Positions 9,833 to 20,339 are shown, counted from the first letter of the stretch. The stretch is DNA of 64,000 nucleotides from Alcanivorax sp. 24 (GCF_004360225.1 NZ_SNUA01000005.1:124001-188000), one strand, 5' to 3'. Notes: a model not told the origin generated them from the letters alone. Numbers and translations: made by a program.

Positions 9833-10696
9833 TTACCCGCCGCCGTCATGCCCTGCCAGCGAGTACACTGTCTGACCACGGGAGCGGAAACGGTCGCTCA
9901 GGTAGGCGACATTTTCCGAGTGGCCGGCGAACAACAACCCGTCGGGCTTGAGTCGATCAGCCAACCGCCCGAGCACCCGGCTCTGAGTTTCCCGGTCGAA
10001 GTAAATCATCACGTTGCGGCAGAAAATGGCATCGAAGCGTTGCCCGGTGGGCCAGTCCCGGCCGACCAGATTCATCACCTGGAAACGTACTTTTCCCGCC
10101 AGGGAGGGTTTGACCCGGGCATAACCGGTGCGGGCGCCGCTGCCTTTCTGGAAGAACCGCCGCCGACGCTGATCATCAAGGCGTGCTACCTGCTCCAGCG
10201 GATAGACGGCACGTCGGGCACGATCCAGGGCCTCGGTGTCGATGTCGGTGGCCAGCACCTCCACGTTGACATGCTCTCCCAGGGTTTCCAGCAACGTCAT
10301 GGCAATGGAATAGGGTTCTTCGCCAGTGGACGCGGCGGCACTCCATACCCGGACCGGATCCCTGCGGCCGCGGACATGATCGGCCAGGATCGGAAAGTGG
10401 TGCGATTCGCGAAAAAAGGAGGTCAGATTGGTGGTGAGGGCGTTGACGAACGTCTGCCATTCCTCGCCTTTTCCACTGGCCTCCAGACCCGCCAGATAAT
10501 CTCCGAAACGGGTCAGACCGCGGGCACGCACCAGGCGACCGACGCGGCTGTACACCATGTCCTTTTTGTGCTCCGCCAACACAATACCCGCGCGCTGATA
10601 GATCAGATCGCGGATTTTTCTGAAGTCATTGGCGGAAAAATGCAGATCGCGCTCTGAAAACAGGGACGCAGCCTCGATCTCTTGCGGCGGATTCAA
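9833..10696 (-). CDS. cheR: Chemotaxis protein methyltransferase CheR
   Basis: CheR uses S-adenosylmethionine to methylate receptor glutamates. The N-terminal helical domain (about 10-90) is followed by a Rossmann-type methyltransferase fold with AASTGEEPYSIAMTL near 120-135 and FDAIFCRNVMIYFD near 225-238. The 287-residue length is usual. It starts 1 bp after the aer-like gene ends, so the two are one transcription unit. Confidence 0.97.
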   Translation of the reverse strand: MNPPQEIEAASLFSERDLHFSANDFRKIRDLIYQRAGIVLAEHKKDMVYSRVGRLVRARGLTRFGDYLAGLEASGKGEEWQTFVNALTTNLTSFFRESHHFPILADHVRGRRDPVRVWSAAASTGEEPYSIAMTLLETLGEHVNVEVLATDIDTEALDRARRAVYPLEQVARLDDQRRRRFFQKGSGARTGYARVKPSLAGKVRFQVMNLVGRDWPTGQRFDAIFCRNVMIYFDRETQSRVLGRLADRLKPDGLLFAGHSENVAYLSDRFRSRGQTVYSLAGHDGGG

Positions 10697-10697
10697 A

Positions 10698-12359
10698 TCA
10701 GCTCCCCGCTTCCATCAGCAGCGGCGGATCGGTCCGGACCGGGTGGCCCGCCTGTTGCCGATCGACGCCGCGCAAATGAAATACCGCCACCGAATGGCCG
10801 AGTGTATCGACCTCACCGCGCAACGCGCCGGCGGCGTCGGCGGACCCCTGAATACGGCGGGCGTTGTGTTGCATGGTCTCGTCCATCCGTGTCACCGCCT
10901 GGTTGATCTGAGCGATACCAGAGCTCTGCTCCTCGGACGCGCAGGTGATCTCCCCCATGATGTCGTTGACGCGGGTCACCGACGCCACCACCTCCCGGAT
11001 GGTGCTCTCCGCCCGGTGAACCAAATCGGCCCCGCTCTGGATTTCCCGGCCTGAGTTGGCGATCAGATCACGAATCTCTTTCGCCGCGGCGGCGGACCGC
11101 CCCGCCAGGTTGCGGACCTCGCTGGCCACTACCGCGAAGCCGCGCCCCTGCTCACCGGCCCGGGCCGCTTCCACTGAAGCATTGAGCGCCAGAATATTGG
11201 TCTGAAAGGCGATGGCGTCGATGCTGTCGATGATCACCGTCATCTTGTTGGAACTGGCGGTAATACGCTCCATGGTATTGACCACTTCGCCCATCACCTC
11301 GCCGCTGTGCGCCACCTGACCGGCCGCCTGCGAGGCCAGCTCACTGGCCTGCCGCGCGTTGTCGGCGTTTTGCCGCACCGCGCTGGTGATTTGTTCCATG
11401 CTGGACGCGGTCTGCTGCAGCGACTCGGCCTGCTGTTCGGTCTGGGAAGACAGATCGCGGTTGGCTTCGGCAATACCGCGAGCCGCCGGCGTCACCACCG
11501 CGATACCCTCGTTGACATGGCTGACGATACTGCCAAGGCAGCGCTGCGTGACCGCCAGCGCCATGTTCAACCGCCCCGCTTCCCCCAAAGTACGCTTCGG
11601 CGGCTGTGCCGCCAGATTGCCGGCGGCGATCTGGAACGTGAACATCACCGCCTCACGCAACGGCTTCAGCAAGGCGCCGGCGGTCATCACCCCGAGCAAT
11701 GCCAACACCGGCACGCCAGCGACCAACAGCAAGCCATGCGCCAACATCAATCGGCCGCGCACCGGATCATCCGACGGCAAATGGCTCACGCCGTAGAGCC
11801 CCACCACGCTACTGATCGCCAACAACACCACCGCCAATAGCGCCAATCCTCCCAAACGCACGGCGCCACCACGCCGCCGCAGGCGCCGCCGCCAGCTATC
11901 CGGCCCCCGCCTCAGTATCTCTCCCCGCTCCAGGGAGAAGCGATGCCCTTTGTCCGTATTCATGGCGGCGTAAGCGTGTTCCGCCCGGATCACACTATCG
12001 GCGTCCGGTTTCAGGCGCACCGACACATACCCCTTGATCTCGCCGTCTTCCATGATCGGCGTGACATGCGCCTTGACCCAATAGTGGTCACCGTTCTTGC
12101 GGCGGTTCTTGATCACACCAACCCAGGTACCGCCCGCCTTGAGCGTCCGCCAGAGGTTTTCAAACGCCAGCGGCGGCATATCCGGGTGGCGAACCAGGTT
12201 ATGGGGGGCGCCCAGCAACTCCTCCCGGCTGAATCCACTGACCTCAATGAAGGCGGGATTGGCATAGGAGATTTTGCCGCGCAAGTCCGTACGGGAGATA
12301 AGAAAGTGATCATCGCGCAGGGTATATTCCCGTTGCGTGACGGGCTGATTATCACGCAT
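10698..12359 (-). CDS. aer: Aerotaxis receptor, Aer-like (PAS-TM-MCP)
   Basis: The N-terminal PAS domain (about 10-120) aligns with E. coli Aer without offset: R57, H58, D60 (VRHPDMP) and W70 are all present, as is the segment [16 protein letters not shown]. These are FAD-pocket residues in Aer, so redox or energy sensing is likely. Two hydrophobic stretches lie at about 163-190 and 205-235, followed by the signalling tip [20 protein letters not shown]. There is no large periplasmic domain. It sits in the position occupied by tap in E. coli and overlaps the upstream MCP gene by 8 bp. Confidence 0.9.
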   Translation of the reverse strand: MRDNQPVTQREYTLRDDHFLISRTDLRGKISYANPAFIEVSGFSREELLGAPHNLVRHPDMPPLAFENLWRTLKAGGTWVGVIKNRRKNGDHYWVKAHVTPIMEDGEIKGYVSVRLKPDADSVIRAEHAYAAMNTDKGHRFSLERGEILRRGPDSWRRRLRRRGGAVRLGGLALLAVVLLAISSVVGLYGVSHLPSDDPVRGRLMLAHGLLLVAGVPVLALLGVMTAGALLKPLREAVMFTFQIAAGNLAAQPPKRTLGEAGRLNMALAVTQRCLGSIVSHVNEGIAVVTPAARGIAEANRDLSSQTEQQAESLQQTASSMEQITSAVRQNADNARQASELASQAAGQVAHSGEVMGEVVNTMERITASSNKMTVIIDSIDAIAFQTNILALNASVEAARAGEQGRGFAVVASEVRNLAGRSAAAAKEIRDLIANSGREIQSGADLVHRAESTIREVVASVTRVNDIMGEITCASEEQSSGIAQINQAVTRMDETMQHNARRIQGSADAAGALRGEVDTLGHSVAVFHLRGVDRQQAGHPVRTDPPLLMEAGS

Positions 12360-13611
12360 GCACTACCTCCGTCACGGCGCCAGCGACGATATTCTTGTCG
12401 GAGCTTTTTCCCTCCGCGTCGTTGATCACTCGCGCCAGCGTGAACAGCGCCACCGCCTGCCGCAGCCGCGCGGCTTCGCCTTCCAGTTCGCTGGCCGCCG
12501 CGGCCGCCTCTTCCACCAGAGCGGCGTTGCGCTGCGTCACCTGATCCATTTGCGTGATGGCCTGATTGACCTGGCCAATACCCTTGCTCTGCTCCTGGGA
12601 GGCGGAAGCAATCTCATCCATGATGTCGGTGACCCGGCGCACCGCTTCGACGATTTCGGTCATGGTACTGCCCGCCTGATCCACCAGTCGGGTCCCGGCT
12701 TCGATGCGCTCCACCGACGTCTCGATCAACGCACGGATCTTTTTCGACGCTTCGCCACTACGCCCGGCCAGAGCACGGACTTCTCCCGCCACCACCGCGA
12801 ACCCCCGGCCCTGCTCACCGGCCCGGGCCGCTTCCACCGACGCGTTCAGCGCCAGGATATTGGTCTGAAAGGCGATGGAGTCGATCACCTCGATGATCTC
12901 GGTCACCTGACGGGCACTGCCGCTGATTTCCGCCATGGTGCCGACCACCTCGCCCACTACCTCACCGCCCCGTTGCGCGGCTTGTGACGCGCTGGCCGCC
13001 AGCTGGCTGGCCTGGCGGGCATTGTCGGCGTTCTGCTCCACCGTCGAGGTGAGCTGCTCCATACTGGCGGCGGTCTGTTCCAGCGACGCCGCCTGATGTT
13101 CCGTGCGCGAGGACAAATCAGTGTTGCCTTGAGCGATTTCACCGGCGCCCTGATAAATCCCCTGGCTGCTGTCACGCACGGTGGCCACGGTGCGGGACAG
13201 GCTTTGCTGCATGTCCGACAGGGCCGCGTAGAGCTGACCGATTTCATTATTGCCGCGCGCCTTGATCGGCTCCGACAAGTCGCCTTTGGCCATCCGCTCG
13301 AAGTGCCCCACCACCTTGCGCAGAGGCCGGATAACATTCACGGTCACACCCCACAGCACGATCACCACCAGCACCACCGATACCGCGATCACCGCGCCGA
13401 TACCCCACCGCATGGTGGCGGCGTAGGATTCGAAAGCCGCCAACGCCTGGCTGCCGGCGTCACCGGATTGCGCCGCCAACCGGATCATCGCGTCATGGCT
13501 TTGATCGAGGATGTACACACTCTGCGCGCTCAGAATCAGGATCAACAGCGAAAACGCCGCCAGAACCAGACCCCAGCTTACTTTGACCGTCATGTTATCC
13601 AGTACTTTCAC
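12352..13611 (-). CDS. Short methyl-accepting chemotaxis protein with minimal periplasmic loop
   Basis: This 419-residue receptor has TM1 at about 12-32, only about 35 periplasmic residues, TM2 at about 68-92, a HAMP domain and a complete signalling domain (tip [20 protein letters not shown]). With so small an outer loop it cannot hold a Tar-type ligand domain; it may sense membrane state or work with partners. It lacks the xWxxF tail of the MCP at 6885-8636. It follows cheW by 30 bp. Confidence 0.92.
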   Translation of the reverse strand: MKVLDNMTVKVSWGLVLAAFSLLILILSAQSVYILDQSHDAMIRLAAQSGDAGSQALAAFESYAATMRWGIGAVIAVSVVLVVIVLWGVTVNVIRPLRKVVGHFERMAKGDLSEPIKARGNNEIGQLYAALSDMQQSLSRTVATVRDSSQGIYQGAGEIAQGNTDLSSRTEHQAASLEQTAASMEQLTSTVEQNADNARQASQLAASASQAAQRGGEVVGEVVGTMAEISGSARQVTEIIEVIDSIAFQTNILALNASVEAARAGEQGRGFAVVAGEVRALAGRSGEASKKIRALIETSVERIEAGTRLVDQAGSTMTEIVEAVRRVTDIMDEIASASQEQSKGIGQVNQAITQMDQVTQRNAALVEEAAAAASELEGEAARLRQAVALFTLARVINDAEGKSSDKNIVAGAVTEVVHA

Positions 13612-13641
13612 GATGGTTATCTCACTCGGCTCGTGGGCATC

Positions 13642-14142
13642 TTATTCACCAACGCGCTCAACGATGGCCAATTCCTCGCTGGTGAGCAGTCTCTCTATGT
13701 CCACCAGAACCAGCATGCGTTCTTCCAGATTGCCGAGTCCATGGATGTAGTCCAAAGGCAGACTGATACCGAATTCCGGCGGCGGTTTGATCTGTTCGGC
13801 GGTCAGGGTCATCACGTCCGAGACCTGATCCACCACGATGCCCACTACACGGGTACCGATATTGATGACGATCACCACGGTCTGCTGGTTATAGTCGGCG
13901 CTGGCGAGACGGAATTTCAGGCGCAGGTCGACGATTGGCACGATCACGCCGCGCAGGTTGGCCACGCCTTTTATGAAATCCGGCGCGTTGGCGATGCGGG
14001 TAACGTTCTCGTAGCCCCGGATCTCCTGGACCTTGAGAATGTCGATGGCGTACTCCTCGTCACCCAGGGAGAACACCAGGAATTCACGGCTGCTGATCTC
14101 GGCGGCTTTCTTGACGGGATTGACGGAAACCAGGTTGCTCAT
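13642..14142 (-). CDS. cheW: Chemotaxis coupling protein CheW
   Basis: CheW links receptors to CheA in the signalling array. The whole 166-residue protein is a CheW domain, with [20 protein letters not shown] near the start and the conserved [13 protein letters not shown] segment. Its ATG overlaps the cheA stop by 4 bp, so the two partners are translationally coupled. Confidence 0.97.
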   Translation of the reverse strand: MSNLVSVNPVKKAAEISSREFLVFSLGDEEYAIDILKVQEIRGYENVTRIANAPDFIKGVANLRGVIVPIVDLRLKFRLASADYNQQTVVIVINIGTRVVGIVVDQVSDVMTLTAEQIKPPPEFGISLPLDYIHGLGNLEERMLVLVDIERLLTSEELAIVERVGE

Positions 14143-16142
14143 GATGCGGAAACCTCCTTGGAGGAAAGGACAGTGGAGTTTCGAGCGACCGCGTCACTCG
14201 CTTTCTTGCTTTGGCTGAGACGATGCAGGTCGGGAATATCCAGAATCAGCGCGACGCTGCCGTCACCGAGAATGGTGGCGGCGGACACGCCGGGGACCTT
14301 GCGGTAGTTGGTTTCCAGATTTTTGACCACCACTTGCTGCTGGCCCACCAATTCATCCACCAGCAGCGCATAACGGCGCCCCTCTCCCTGCACGATGACC
14401 ACAATCGCCGCGGTCGGATCGGTGACGGCGCCGGACACCTCCATGGCATGGTGCAACGCCACCAGGGGCAAATAGTCCTCACGCACTTTCAACAGCACAT
14501 CGCCGCCGGCCATGGTGTAGAGATCATCGGCGCGCGGCTGTAACGATTCGATCACCGCGCTGACCGGCAAGATAAAAGTCTCCTCCCCCACCCGTACCGA
14601 CATGCCGTCGAGAATGGCCAGGGTCAACGGCAAGACAATGCGGGTACGAGTACCCACACCGGCTTCGGAGAGCACTTCCACATGACCGCCCATGGCCTGA
14701 ATGTTGCGTTTGACCACATCCATGCCGACACCACGGCCGGAAACGTCGCTGACCGCTTCGGCGGTGGAAAAGCCCGGCGCGAAGATCAACTGCCAGACTT
14801 CCTCGTCACTCATGTTGTCGGACACCGGCAGCCCGTTACCGCGGGCCTTGGCGAGAATCCGCTCGCGATCCAGACCGGCACCGTCATCACTCACCTCGAT
14901 CAGTATGTTGCCACCCTGGTGCTGAGCGGACAGCGTGAGGCGGCCGGTGCCCGGCTTACCGGCGGCGGCGCGAAGCTCCGGCGTTTCCAGGCCGTGATCC
15001 AGGCTGTTGCGAACCAGATGCGTAAGCGGATCGATGATGCGTTCGGTGAGGCTCTTATCCAGTTCGGTGGATTTGCCCTCGGTGATCAATTCCACATCCT
15101 TGCCCAACTTGCCGGCCAGATCACGCACCAGCCGTGGGAAACGGCTGAATACATAGTCCATTGGCACCATGCGCACGGACATCACCGCTTCCTGAAGATC
15201 CCGGGCGGTACGCTGCAACAGGCTGAGGCCGGAGGCGAAGCCACCATCGCCGGTGACGTCGGAATCCTCCACCACCTGATTGAGCATGGATTGGGTAATG
15301 ATCAACTCACCCACCAGGTTGATGATATGGTCGACCTTGGCCACCGGCACCCGGATCGAGGAGTTGGCGCCACTGTCCCGGCTGTCGACGGCCGGCCGCG
15401 CGGCGCGTTTGGTTTCAGCTTTGGGAGGCGGCTCCGGCGTTTTCACCGGCACCGGCAGCCGTTCCGGGGGGATACTGCGGATGTCCAATTGCTCAGGCTC
15501 GACGATGAAACACATCACCGCCTCGATGTCATCGGCGCTGGCGGTGGACTGCATCAACACCTCGTAGCGGTCGTCTTCACCTCGCGTTTCCAGCACATCG
15601 CCAAGCTGACCCAACTCCTCGATGAGCAGTTCCCGATCCCTTTCCGACACACCAAGCAGAGCCACGCTAAGGGGTTGTCCAGCCCCGCCACTGGCCGGTG
15701 GCGGCGAGGACGGAGCCACCGTGGTAGCGGGAGCCACATCGCCCGCCGGCTCACCAATTTCCTCCAGCGCCAGCTTCCGTAGCACCTCACAGATACGGGC
15801 CATCGCCTCCGCGTCCGGCTCCACGCCTTGGCGGTAGGCCTCCAGTTGGTCGTGTAGCATGTCTTTCGCTTCCAGAAAGGTATCGACGATGTCACGACGC
15901 AGCGTGAGTTCGCCGCGACGGGTGTAATCGAGCAGGTTCTCCAGCAGATGGGTGGTGCGTTGCAGCGCCTCGAACCCGAAAGTGCCGGCGCCTCCCTTGA
16001 TGGAGTGGGCCGCCCGGAAGATGGCGTTAAGCTGTTCCATGTCCGGGTTGTCGACATCCAGTGCCAGCAAATGGGCTTCCATGTCCCCCAACAATTCCTC
16101 GGCTTCCTCAAAGAAGGTGCTGTAAAAATCGCTGATATCCAT
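14139..16142 (-). CDS. cheA: Chemotaxis histidine kinase CheA
   Basis: CheA phosphorylates CheY and CheB. The 667-residue protein has a P1 HPt domain with phospho-acceptor H46 ([19 protein letters not shown]), a P2-like region after a Pro/Ala linker, a dimerisation helix pair, a P4 ATPase domain with N box [12 protein letters not shown] and boxes [11 protein letters not shown] and GRGVGMDVV, and a C-terminal CheW-like P5 domain. It starts 2 bp after motB ends, in the motAB-cheAW order of enterobacteria. Confidence 0.98.
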   Translation of the reverse strand: MDISDFYSTFFEEAEELLGDMEAHLLALDVDNPDMEQLNAIFRAAHSIKGGAGTFGFEALQRTTHLLENLLDYTRRGELTLRRDIVDTFLEAKDMLHDQLEAYRQGVEPDAEAMARICEVLRKLALEEIGEPAGDVAPATTVAPSSPPPASGGAGQPLSVALLGVSERDRELLIEELGQLGDVLETRGEDDRYEVLMQSTASADDIEAVMCFIVEPEQLDIRSIPPERLPVPVKTPEPPPKAETKRAARPAVDSRDSGANSSIRVPVAKVDHIINLVGELIITQSMLNQVVEDSDVTGDGGFASGLSLLQRTARDLQEAVMSVRMVPMDYVFSRFPRLVRDLAGKLGKDVELITEGKSTELDKSLTERIIDPLTHLVRNSLDHGLETPELRAAAGKPGTGRLTLSAQHQGGNILIEVSDDGAGLDRERILAKARGNGLPVSDNMSDEEVWQLIFAPGFSTAEAVSDVSGRGVGMDVVKRNIQAMGGHVEVLSEAGVGTRTRIVLPLTLAILDGMSVRVGEETFILPVSAVIESLQPRADDLYTMAGGDVLLKVREDYLPLVALHHAMEVSGAVTDPTAAIVVIVQGEGRRYALLVDELVGQQQVVVKNLETNYRKVPGVSAATILGDGSVALILDIPDLHRLSQSKKASDAVARNSTVLSSKEVSAS

Positions 16143-16144
16143 GG

Positions 16145-17005
16145 TTACTCCTGTAGCGGGGTCAATGCCGCCGGCTCGCTTTCCACGCGAATACGCCGCG
16201 CCGCCCGTTCATTCAGCACCAGTATCGTGATACGACGATTGACCGGATCCCCGGGGTGACTGCCGATCATTGGCACCCGATCACCCAGTCCCGCCACGCG
16301 CAGTAACTTGTCCGGCTCAAGACCACCGGCAATCAATTCACGGCGCGAGGCGTTGGCGCGGTCGGCGGACAACTCCCAGTTGCTGTAGCCGCGCTCACCG
16401 TTGGCATAGGGCAGGCTGTCGGTATGGCCGGTGATGCTGAGCGGGTTTGGCAGGTCATTCAGCAGCGGCGCGAGGGTGCGCAACAACTCGCGCATATAGG
16501 GCGCCACCTGATCACTGCCCAGATGAAACATGGGGCGAGGATCGGTATCCAGAAGCTGAATCCTCAGCCCCTCCGGGGTCACGTCGAAACGCATCTGTTG
16601 ACGCAGTTCGCGCAAGCTGTCGTCGGCGCTGATGGTGCTCTCGATGCGCCGCTGCAACTCCAGGAACTGACGCTGCATCTCCGCCGGCCGGGTCTGGTCG
16701 CGCAGGTCAATACGTGCCTGTTCCCCTTTGGCATGGGCCGGGTCATCGCCGCCGCCGGGAATCGCACTGGTACTGGCGGTACTGCGGTCACCGCCGGTCA
16801 TCGCCACGTTCAGCGGCGTGCGGAAATACTCGGCCAGTCCCTGCAATTGCTGCGGCGTGGCGGTGGAGATCATCCACAAGACCAGGAACAATGCCATCAG
16901 CGCCGTCATGAAATCGGCCAGCGCGATCTTCCAACTGCCGCCGTGATGCGCCTCGGCACGACGCGAGCGGCGACGAACGACAATGCGGCGAACGGCCTCA
17001 CTCAT
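16145..17005 (-). CDS. motB: Flagellar stator protein MotB
   Basis: MotB forms the proton channel with MotA and anchors the stator to peptidoglycan. The single membrane helix holds the proton-accepting aspartate D31 (IALADFMTALMALFLVLWMI). The C-terminal OmpA-like domain has ITGHTDSLPY and a long WELSADRANASRR helix. The 286-residue length is normal. The ATG overlaps motA by 4 bp. Confidence 0.97.
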   Translation of the reverse strand: MSEAVRRIVVRRRSRRAEAHHGGSWKIALADFMTALMALFLVLWMISTATPQQLQGLAEYFRTPLNVAMTGGDRSTASTSAIPGGGDDPAHAKGEQARIDLRDQTRPAEMQRQFLELQRRIESTISADDSLRELRQQMRFDVTPEGLRIQLLDTDPRPMFHLGSDQVAPYMRELLRTLAPLLNDLPNPLSITGHTDSLPYANGERGYSNWELSADRANASRRELIAGGLEPDKLLRVAGLGDRVPMIGSHPGDPVNRRITILVLNERAARRIRVESEPAALTPLQE

Positions 17006-17889
17006 GCCTCACCCACACCCACGCCCTTGTCATCACGCGGGGTGCCGCGCACATGATCTTCCAATTCACTGAAGCTGGGACGCTCGCTGGTGTGCAGCGC
17101 CTTGCGCCCAAACTCCACCGCCAGCTGCGGAGCATAGCCGTTCAGGTTGGCGAGCAGGGTGACGCGAATGCATTGCAGCATCTTCACCCCCTCATGCACC
17201 TGCCGGTCAATGCGACTGGCCAGCGGGTTGACGAAACCGTAGGCCAGCAGAATGCCGAGAAAGGTACCCACCAGCGCCTGGGCGATCATGTATCCCATCG
17301 CATCCACACCCGCGTCGGCGGCCCCCAGCGCCTTCACCACCCCGAGCACGGCGGCGACGATACCAAAAGCGGGCAAGGCGTCCCCGACCTTGGATAACGC
17401 ATCGGCGGGGATATGCGCTTCGTCCTCGAACGCCTCGATTTCATGGGCCATCAGTTCATCGAGCTCATGCGGGTCCATGCTGCCGCTGATCATCAATCGC
17501 AGGTAATCGGTGATGAAGCCCATGATCATCGGGTCTTCCCGCAGCTCCGGATAATCGGCGAACAGCTCGCTGTCCCGCGGATTCTCGATATCACGCTCAA
17601 TGCCCAGTACCCCTTCGCGGCGCATCTTCGACAGCAGCTTGTACAGCAGCGACATCAACGACATGTAGGTTTCCTTGCCGTAGCGGGTGGTGCGCTTGAG
17701 CTGAGACGAGGAACGCAGCGTGGCTTTGATCGCCTTGCCATTATTGGCGGCGATGAAGGACCCCACGGCGGCACCACAGATCATCATGATTTCACTGGGT
17801 TGATAGAGCGGACCGAGATGACCGCCGGCCAGAAAAAAGCCACCGAACACGGAAAACGCCACGATGATGAAACCAATGGGGATCAGCAC
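17002..17889 (-). CDS. motA: Flagellar stator protein MotA
   Basis: MotA is the four-helix stator subunit whose cytoplasmic loop contacts FliG. Helices are visible at about 2-24, 33-50, 168-190 and 200-222. The conserved loop segment MRREGVLGIERDIE and the proline-containing VGDALPAFGIVAAVLGVVKA are present. It has its own sigma-28-like promoter at 17962-17988 and is separated from flhC by the 92 bp repeat array, unlike the short flhC-motA gap of E. coli. Confidence 0.97.
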   Translation of the reverse strand: MLIPIGFIIVAFSVFGGFFLAGGHLGPLYQPSEIMMICGAAVGSFIAANNGKAIKATLRSSSQLKRTTRYGKETYMSLMSLLYKLLSKMRREGVLGIERDIENPRDSELFADYPELREDPMIMGFITDYLRLMISGSMDPHELDELMAHEIEAFEDEAHIPADALSKVGDALPAFGIVAAVLGVVKALGAADAGVDAMGYMIAQALVGTFLGILLAYGFVNPLASRIDRQVHEGVKMLQCIRVTLLANLNGYAPQLAVEFGRKALHTSERPSFSELEDHVRGTPRDDKGVGVGEA

Positions 17890-17961
17890 AACCGGATTCC
17901 TTACGCCGCTGAATCAGTTCACCGCCTCCGGGGAGCACGGTTTACGAACACTCTCACTTCT

Positions 17962-17988
17962 GTATCGGCAGGAACGGGTGGGGCTTTA
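17962..17988 (-). promoter_or_regulatory. Sigma-28 (FliA) promoter of the motA-motB-che operon
   Basis: On the minus strand the site reads TAAA-N15-GCCGATAC, with exact 15 bp spacing and one mismatch at the last -10 base. The leader to motA would be about 65 nt. It lies downstream of the repeat array, so late-gene transcription of motAB-che starts separately from flhDC. Confidence 0.85.
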
Positions 17989-18057
17989 GGGGAATGTGCG
18001 TGGGTATGACGGTTCTCGTTGAACCTGCCGTAGCCGACCACTTCCCATGGTTGGGGC

Positions 18058-19095
18058 CACGAAGGCACTGTGGGAAGCTTGCTTGCAAGCGAATGGAGCA
18101 ACACCGGAGGCCGGCATTCGCCAGCAAGCTGGTCTCCCACGGTTTGAGCCACTAAGCCTCCGTGGGAAGCTTGCTTGCAAGCGAATGGAGCAACGCCGGA
18201 GGCCGGCATTCGCCAGCAAGCTGGTCTCCCACGGTTTGAGCTACCAAGCCTTCGTGGGAAGCTTGCTTGCAAGCGAATGGAGCAACGCCGGAGGCCGGCA
18301 TTCGCCAGCAAGCTGGTCTCCCACGGTTTGAGCTACCAAGCCTCCGTGGGAAGCTTGCTTGCAAGCGAATGGAGCAACACCGGAGGCCGGCATTCGCCAG
18401 CAAGCTGGTCTCCCACGGAGTGTGCCACTAAGCCTCCGTGGGAAGCTTGCTTGCAAGCGAATGGAGCAACGCCGGAGGCCGGCATTCGCCAGCAAGCTGG
18501 TCTCCCACGGAGTGTGCCACGAAGGCACTGTGGGAAGCTTGCTTGCAAGCGAATGGAGCAACACCGGAGACCGGCATTCGCCAGCAAGCTGGTCTCCCAC
18601 GGTTTGAGCCACGAAGCCTTCGTGGGAAGCTTGCTTGCAAGCGAATGGAGCAACGCCGGAGGCCGGCATTCGCCAGCAAGCTGGTCTCCCACGGTTTGAG
18701 CCACTAAGCCTCCGTGGGAAGCTTGCTTGCAAGCGAATGGAGCAACGCCGGAGGCCGGCATTCGCCAGCAAGCTGGTCTCCCACGGAGTGTGCCACGAAG
18801 GCACTGTGGGAAGCTTGCTTGCAAGCGAATGGAGCAACGCCGGAGACCGGCATTCGCCAGCAAGCTGGTCTCCCACGGAGTGTGCCACGAAGCCACTGTG
18901 GGAAGCTTGCTTGCAAGCGAATGGAGCAACGCCGGAGACCGGCATTCGCCAGCAAGCTGGTCTCCCACGGAGTGTGCCACGAAGGCACTGTGGGAAGCTT
19001 GCTTGCAAGCGAATGGAGCAACGCCGGAGACCCTATTCGTCAGCAAGCTGGCTCCCACAGAGTGTGCCACGAAGCCGCTGTGGGTAGCCTGCTAG
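18058..19095. repeat. Tandem array of 92 bp paired extragenic palindromes
   Basis: Between flhC and the motA promoter the core GTGGGAAGCTTGCTTGCAAG recurs at 18070, 18162, 18254, 18346, 18438, 18530, 18622, 18714, 18806, 18898 and 18990, exactly 92 bp apart, with a degenerate last copy near 19080 (90 bp). Each unit holds that half, a short CGCCGGAGGCCGGC-type palindrome, and an opposing half CAGCAAGCTGGTCTCCCAC. The joints between units alternate between a GGTTTGAG type and a GGAGTGTG type. The terminal copy overlaps the flhC stop codon. No gene is present: the long open frames here arise because the repeat lacks stops in all frames. Confidence 0.95.
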
Positions 19096-19664
19096 GCGTA
19101 GGAGGCCGACACCGAACCGTCGTCCAGCAGCGGTCCCGTGCTCCGGGCTCGTTTCCGGGTCTTGCCCGCCCGCGACGGTGGCTGACAAATACCACAGACG
19201 AAATTCTGCGTCGGAGTATGGGCATGGGTGACGAAATGCCCTCCGCAACAGGTACAGGCGGATAGCTCGAACATTTCGCTTTCAAAAAAACGTACCAGGG
19301 TCCAGGCGCGGGTCAGCCCCAGCACCGGCTCGGCGCCATCCAACGCCATTTGCTCCAGGTAAAGCCGGTAGGCCTTGACGAACCCTTCCATACGCCCGCA
19401 CCGCTGATGCACGGTGAGGTGACGAAAGAAGCCGTAGAACAACGACGAGTGAATGTTCGGCAACCAGGTAATGAACCAGTCCGTGGAAAACGGCAACATG
19501 CCCTTCGGCGGCGACATGCCCCGTACTTCCTTGTACAGACGGATCAACCGGCCACGACTGAGCTCGGTCTCTGATTCCAGCACTTGCAACCGGGCGCCCA
19601 GTTCAATCAGCTCAATAGCAAGCTGCACCTGCCGCATCTCGCCAACCAGACTCTTTTCGCTCAT
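19092..19664 (-). CDS. flhC: Flagellar master transcriptional activator FlhC
   Basis: FlhC forms the FlhD4C2 complex that activates class II flagellar promoters with sigma-70. The 190-residue protein matches the family in length and has zinc-site cysteines C137, C140, C157 and C160 ([10 protein letters not shown] and FVCGIC), at the same numbering as E. coli. It starts 3 bp after flhD. Its stop codon lies inside a degenerate unit of the adjacent repeat array. Confidence 0.97.
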   Translation of the reverse strand: MSEKSLVGEMRQVQLAIELIELGARLQVLESETELSRGRLIRLYKEVRGMSPPKGMLPFSTDWFITWLPNIHSSLFYGFFRHLTVHQRCGRMEGFVKAYRLYLEQMALDGAEPVLGLTRAWTLVRFFESEMFELSACTCCGGHFVTHAHTPTQNFVCGICQPPSRAGKTRKRARSTGPLLDDGSVSASYA

Positions 19665-19667
19665 GAC

Positions 19668-19994
19668 TCACCCTTGCCGCGCGGCCACGGCATCGCCGGT
19701 GGCGGTCATCAACAAGGCGGCATGGGTCTGCCCCAGCCCCTGTTCACGCTTGTGATTGGTCAACGCCTGCAACTGGCCGGCGTCATCCAACCCGAGTCGG
19801 AACAGAAACTGGTTGGTACGCGCCAGACGGCTGAGTTGACGCGCGGAGAGGGACAACAGCACCTCCGCCATGGACTCGTCGATTTTCAAACGAAACAAAG
19901 CGGTGGCGTAATCTTCCTGCAACAGGCGTTGTGCCAGCAGCAGATAGGTCAGATTCAGATCCTGAATTTCATTCAGTATGTTGTCGACGTTCAT
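19668..19994 (-). CDS. flhD: Flagellar master transcriptional activator FlhD
   Basis: FlhD is the partner of FlhC. The 108-residue protein begins MNVDNILNEIQDLNLTYLLL and matches E. coli FlhD (LLAQRL, MFRL-like LFRL, TNQ, HT). The open frame extends 63 codons further upstream, but the ATG at 19994 is chosen because family similarity starts there and AAGGAG lies about 9 nt upstream. Two CRP-like sites lie 205-251 bp upstream, so catabolite control, as known for E. coli flhDC, is plausible. Confidence 0.95.
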   Translation of the reverse strand: MNVDNILNEIQDLNLTYLLLAQRLLQEDYATALFRLKIDESMAEVLLSLSARQLSRLARTNQFLFRLGLDDAGQLQALTNHKREQGLGQTHAALLMTATGDAVAARQG

Positions 19995-20198
19995 TGTTGC
20001 GCTTGCTCCTTCGGTACCCGTACCGAGAGAGTCCCTGACCTGCTTTGGCCGAGGACTCCCGATCCCCCGTTCCATCCGTCTTGCCCGCCGGCCGGCATCG
20101 TTTCGATGGGCGGCGGGAGCCTGCTCATCGGCACCGGTGATATTGTTGTTCCGGTGGGCTTTTGAGTCGGGACCTTCGTCCACGACTAAGCATTTAGC

Positions 20199-20214
20199 GT
20201 GACAAGCATCACAC
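20199..20214. promoter_or_regulatory. CRP-like site, flhD-proximal
   Basis: The sequence CGTGA-N6-TCACA matches 9 of the 10 defined bases of the CRP/Vfr consensus TGTGA-N6-TCACA. It is in an AT-rich stretch upstream of flhD, centred 31 bp from the second site. I could not fix the -10 box, so the promoter class is unresolved. Confidence 0.65.
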
Positions 20215-20229
20215 TAAAGTACCAAAATA

Positions 20230-20245
20230 GTGATACATTTCACAT
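20230..20245. promoter_or_regulatory. CRP-like site, flhD-distal
   Basis: The sequence AGTGA-N6-TCACA matches 9 of the 10 defined consensus bases. Its centre is 31 bp (about three helical turns) from the flhD-proximal site, so two dimers would sit on the same DNA face. The stretch 20190-20280 is distinctly AT-rich for this window and is the best candidate for the flhDC control region. Confidence 0.65.
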
Positions 20246-20339
20246 ACCACTTTTGAATTATTTCAAACTTTCAACTTCTTTCAGGATAGAGGCGGGAGAA
20301 TGCGGGAAACGGCGGCGAACCGGCTGGGTTTGGAGAGCC

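Noticed and set aside
18047-19087. Several overlapping open frames of 80-255 codons on both strands with repeated CKQASH or SKLV motifs
   Set aside because: They arise only because the 92 bp palindromic unit has no stop in several frames. 92 is not a multiple of three, so the frame changes at each unit; there is no start site or codon bias, and both strands look alike.
18058-19095. CRISPR array
   Set aside because: The regular spacing is suggestive, but the units are nearly identical throughout with no unique spacers, units are 92 bp and internally palindromic, and no cas gene is near.
19995-20183. N-terminal extension of flhD by 63 codons
   Set aside because: FlhD similarity starts at the ATG at 19994, which has AAGGAG upstream; the extension is Arg/Gly-rich translated leader.
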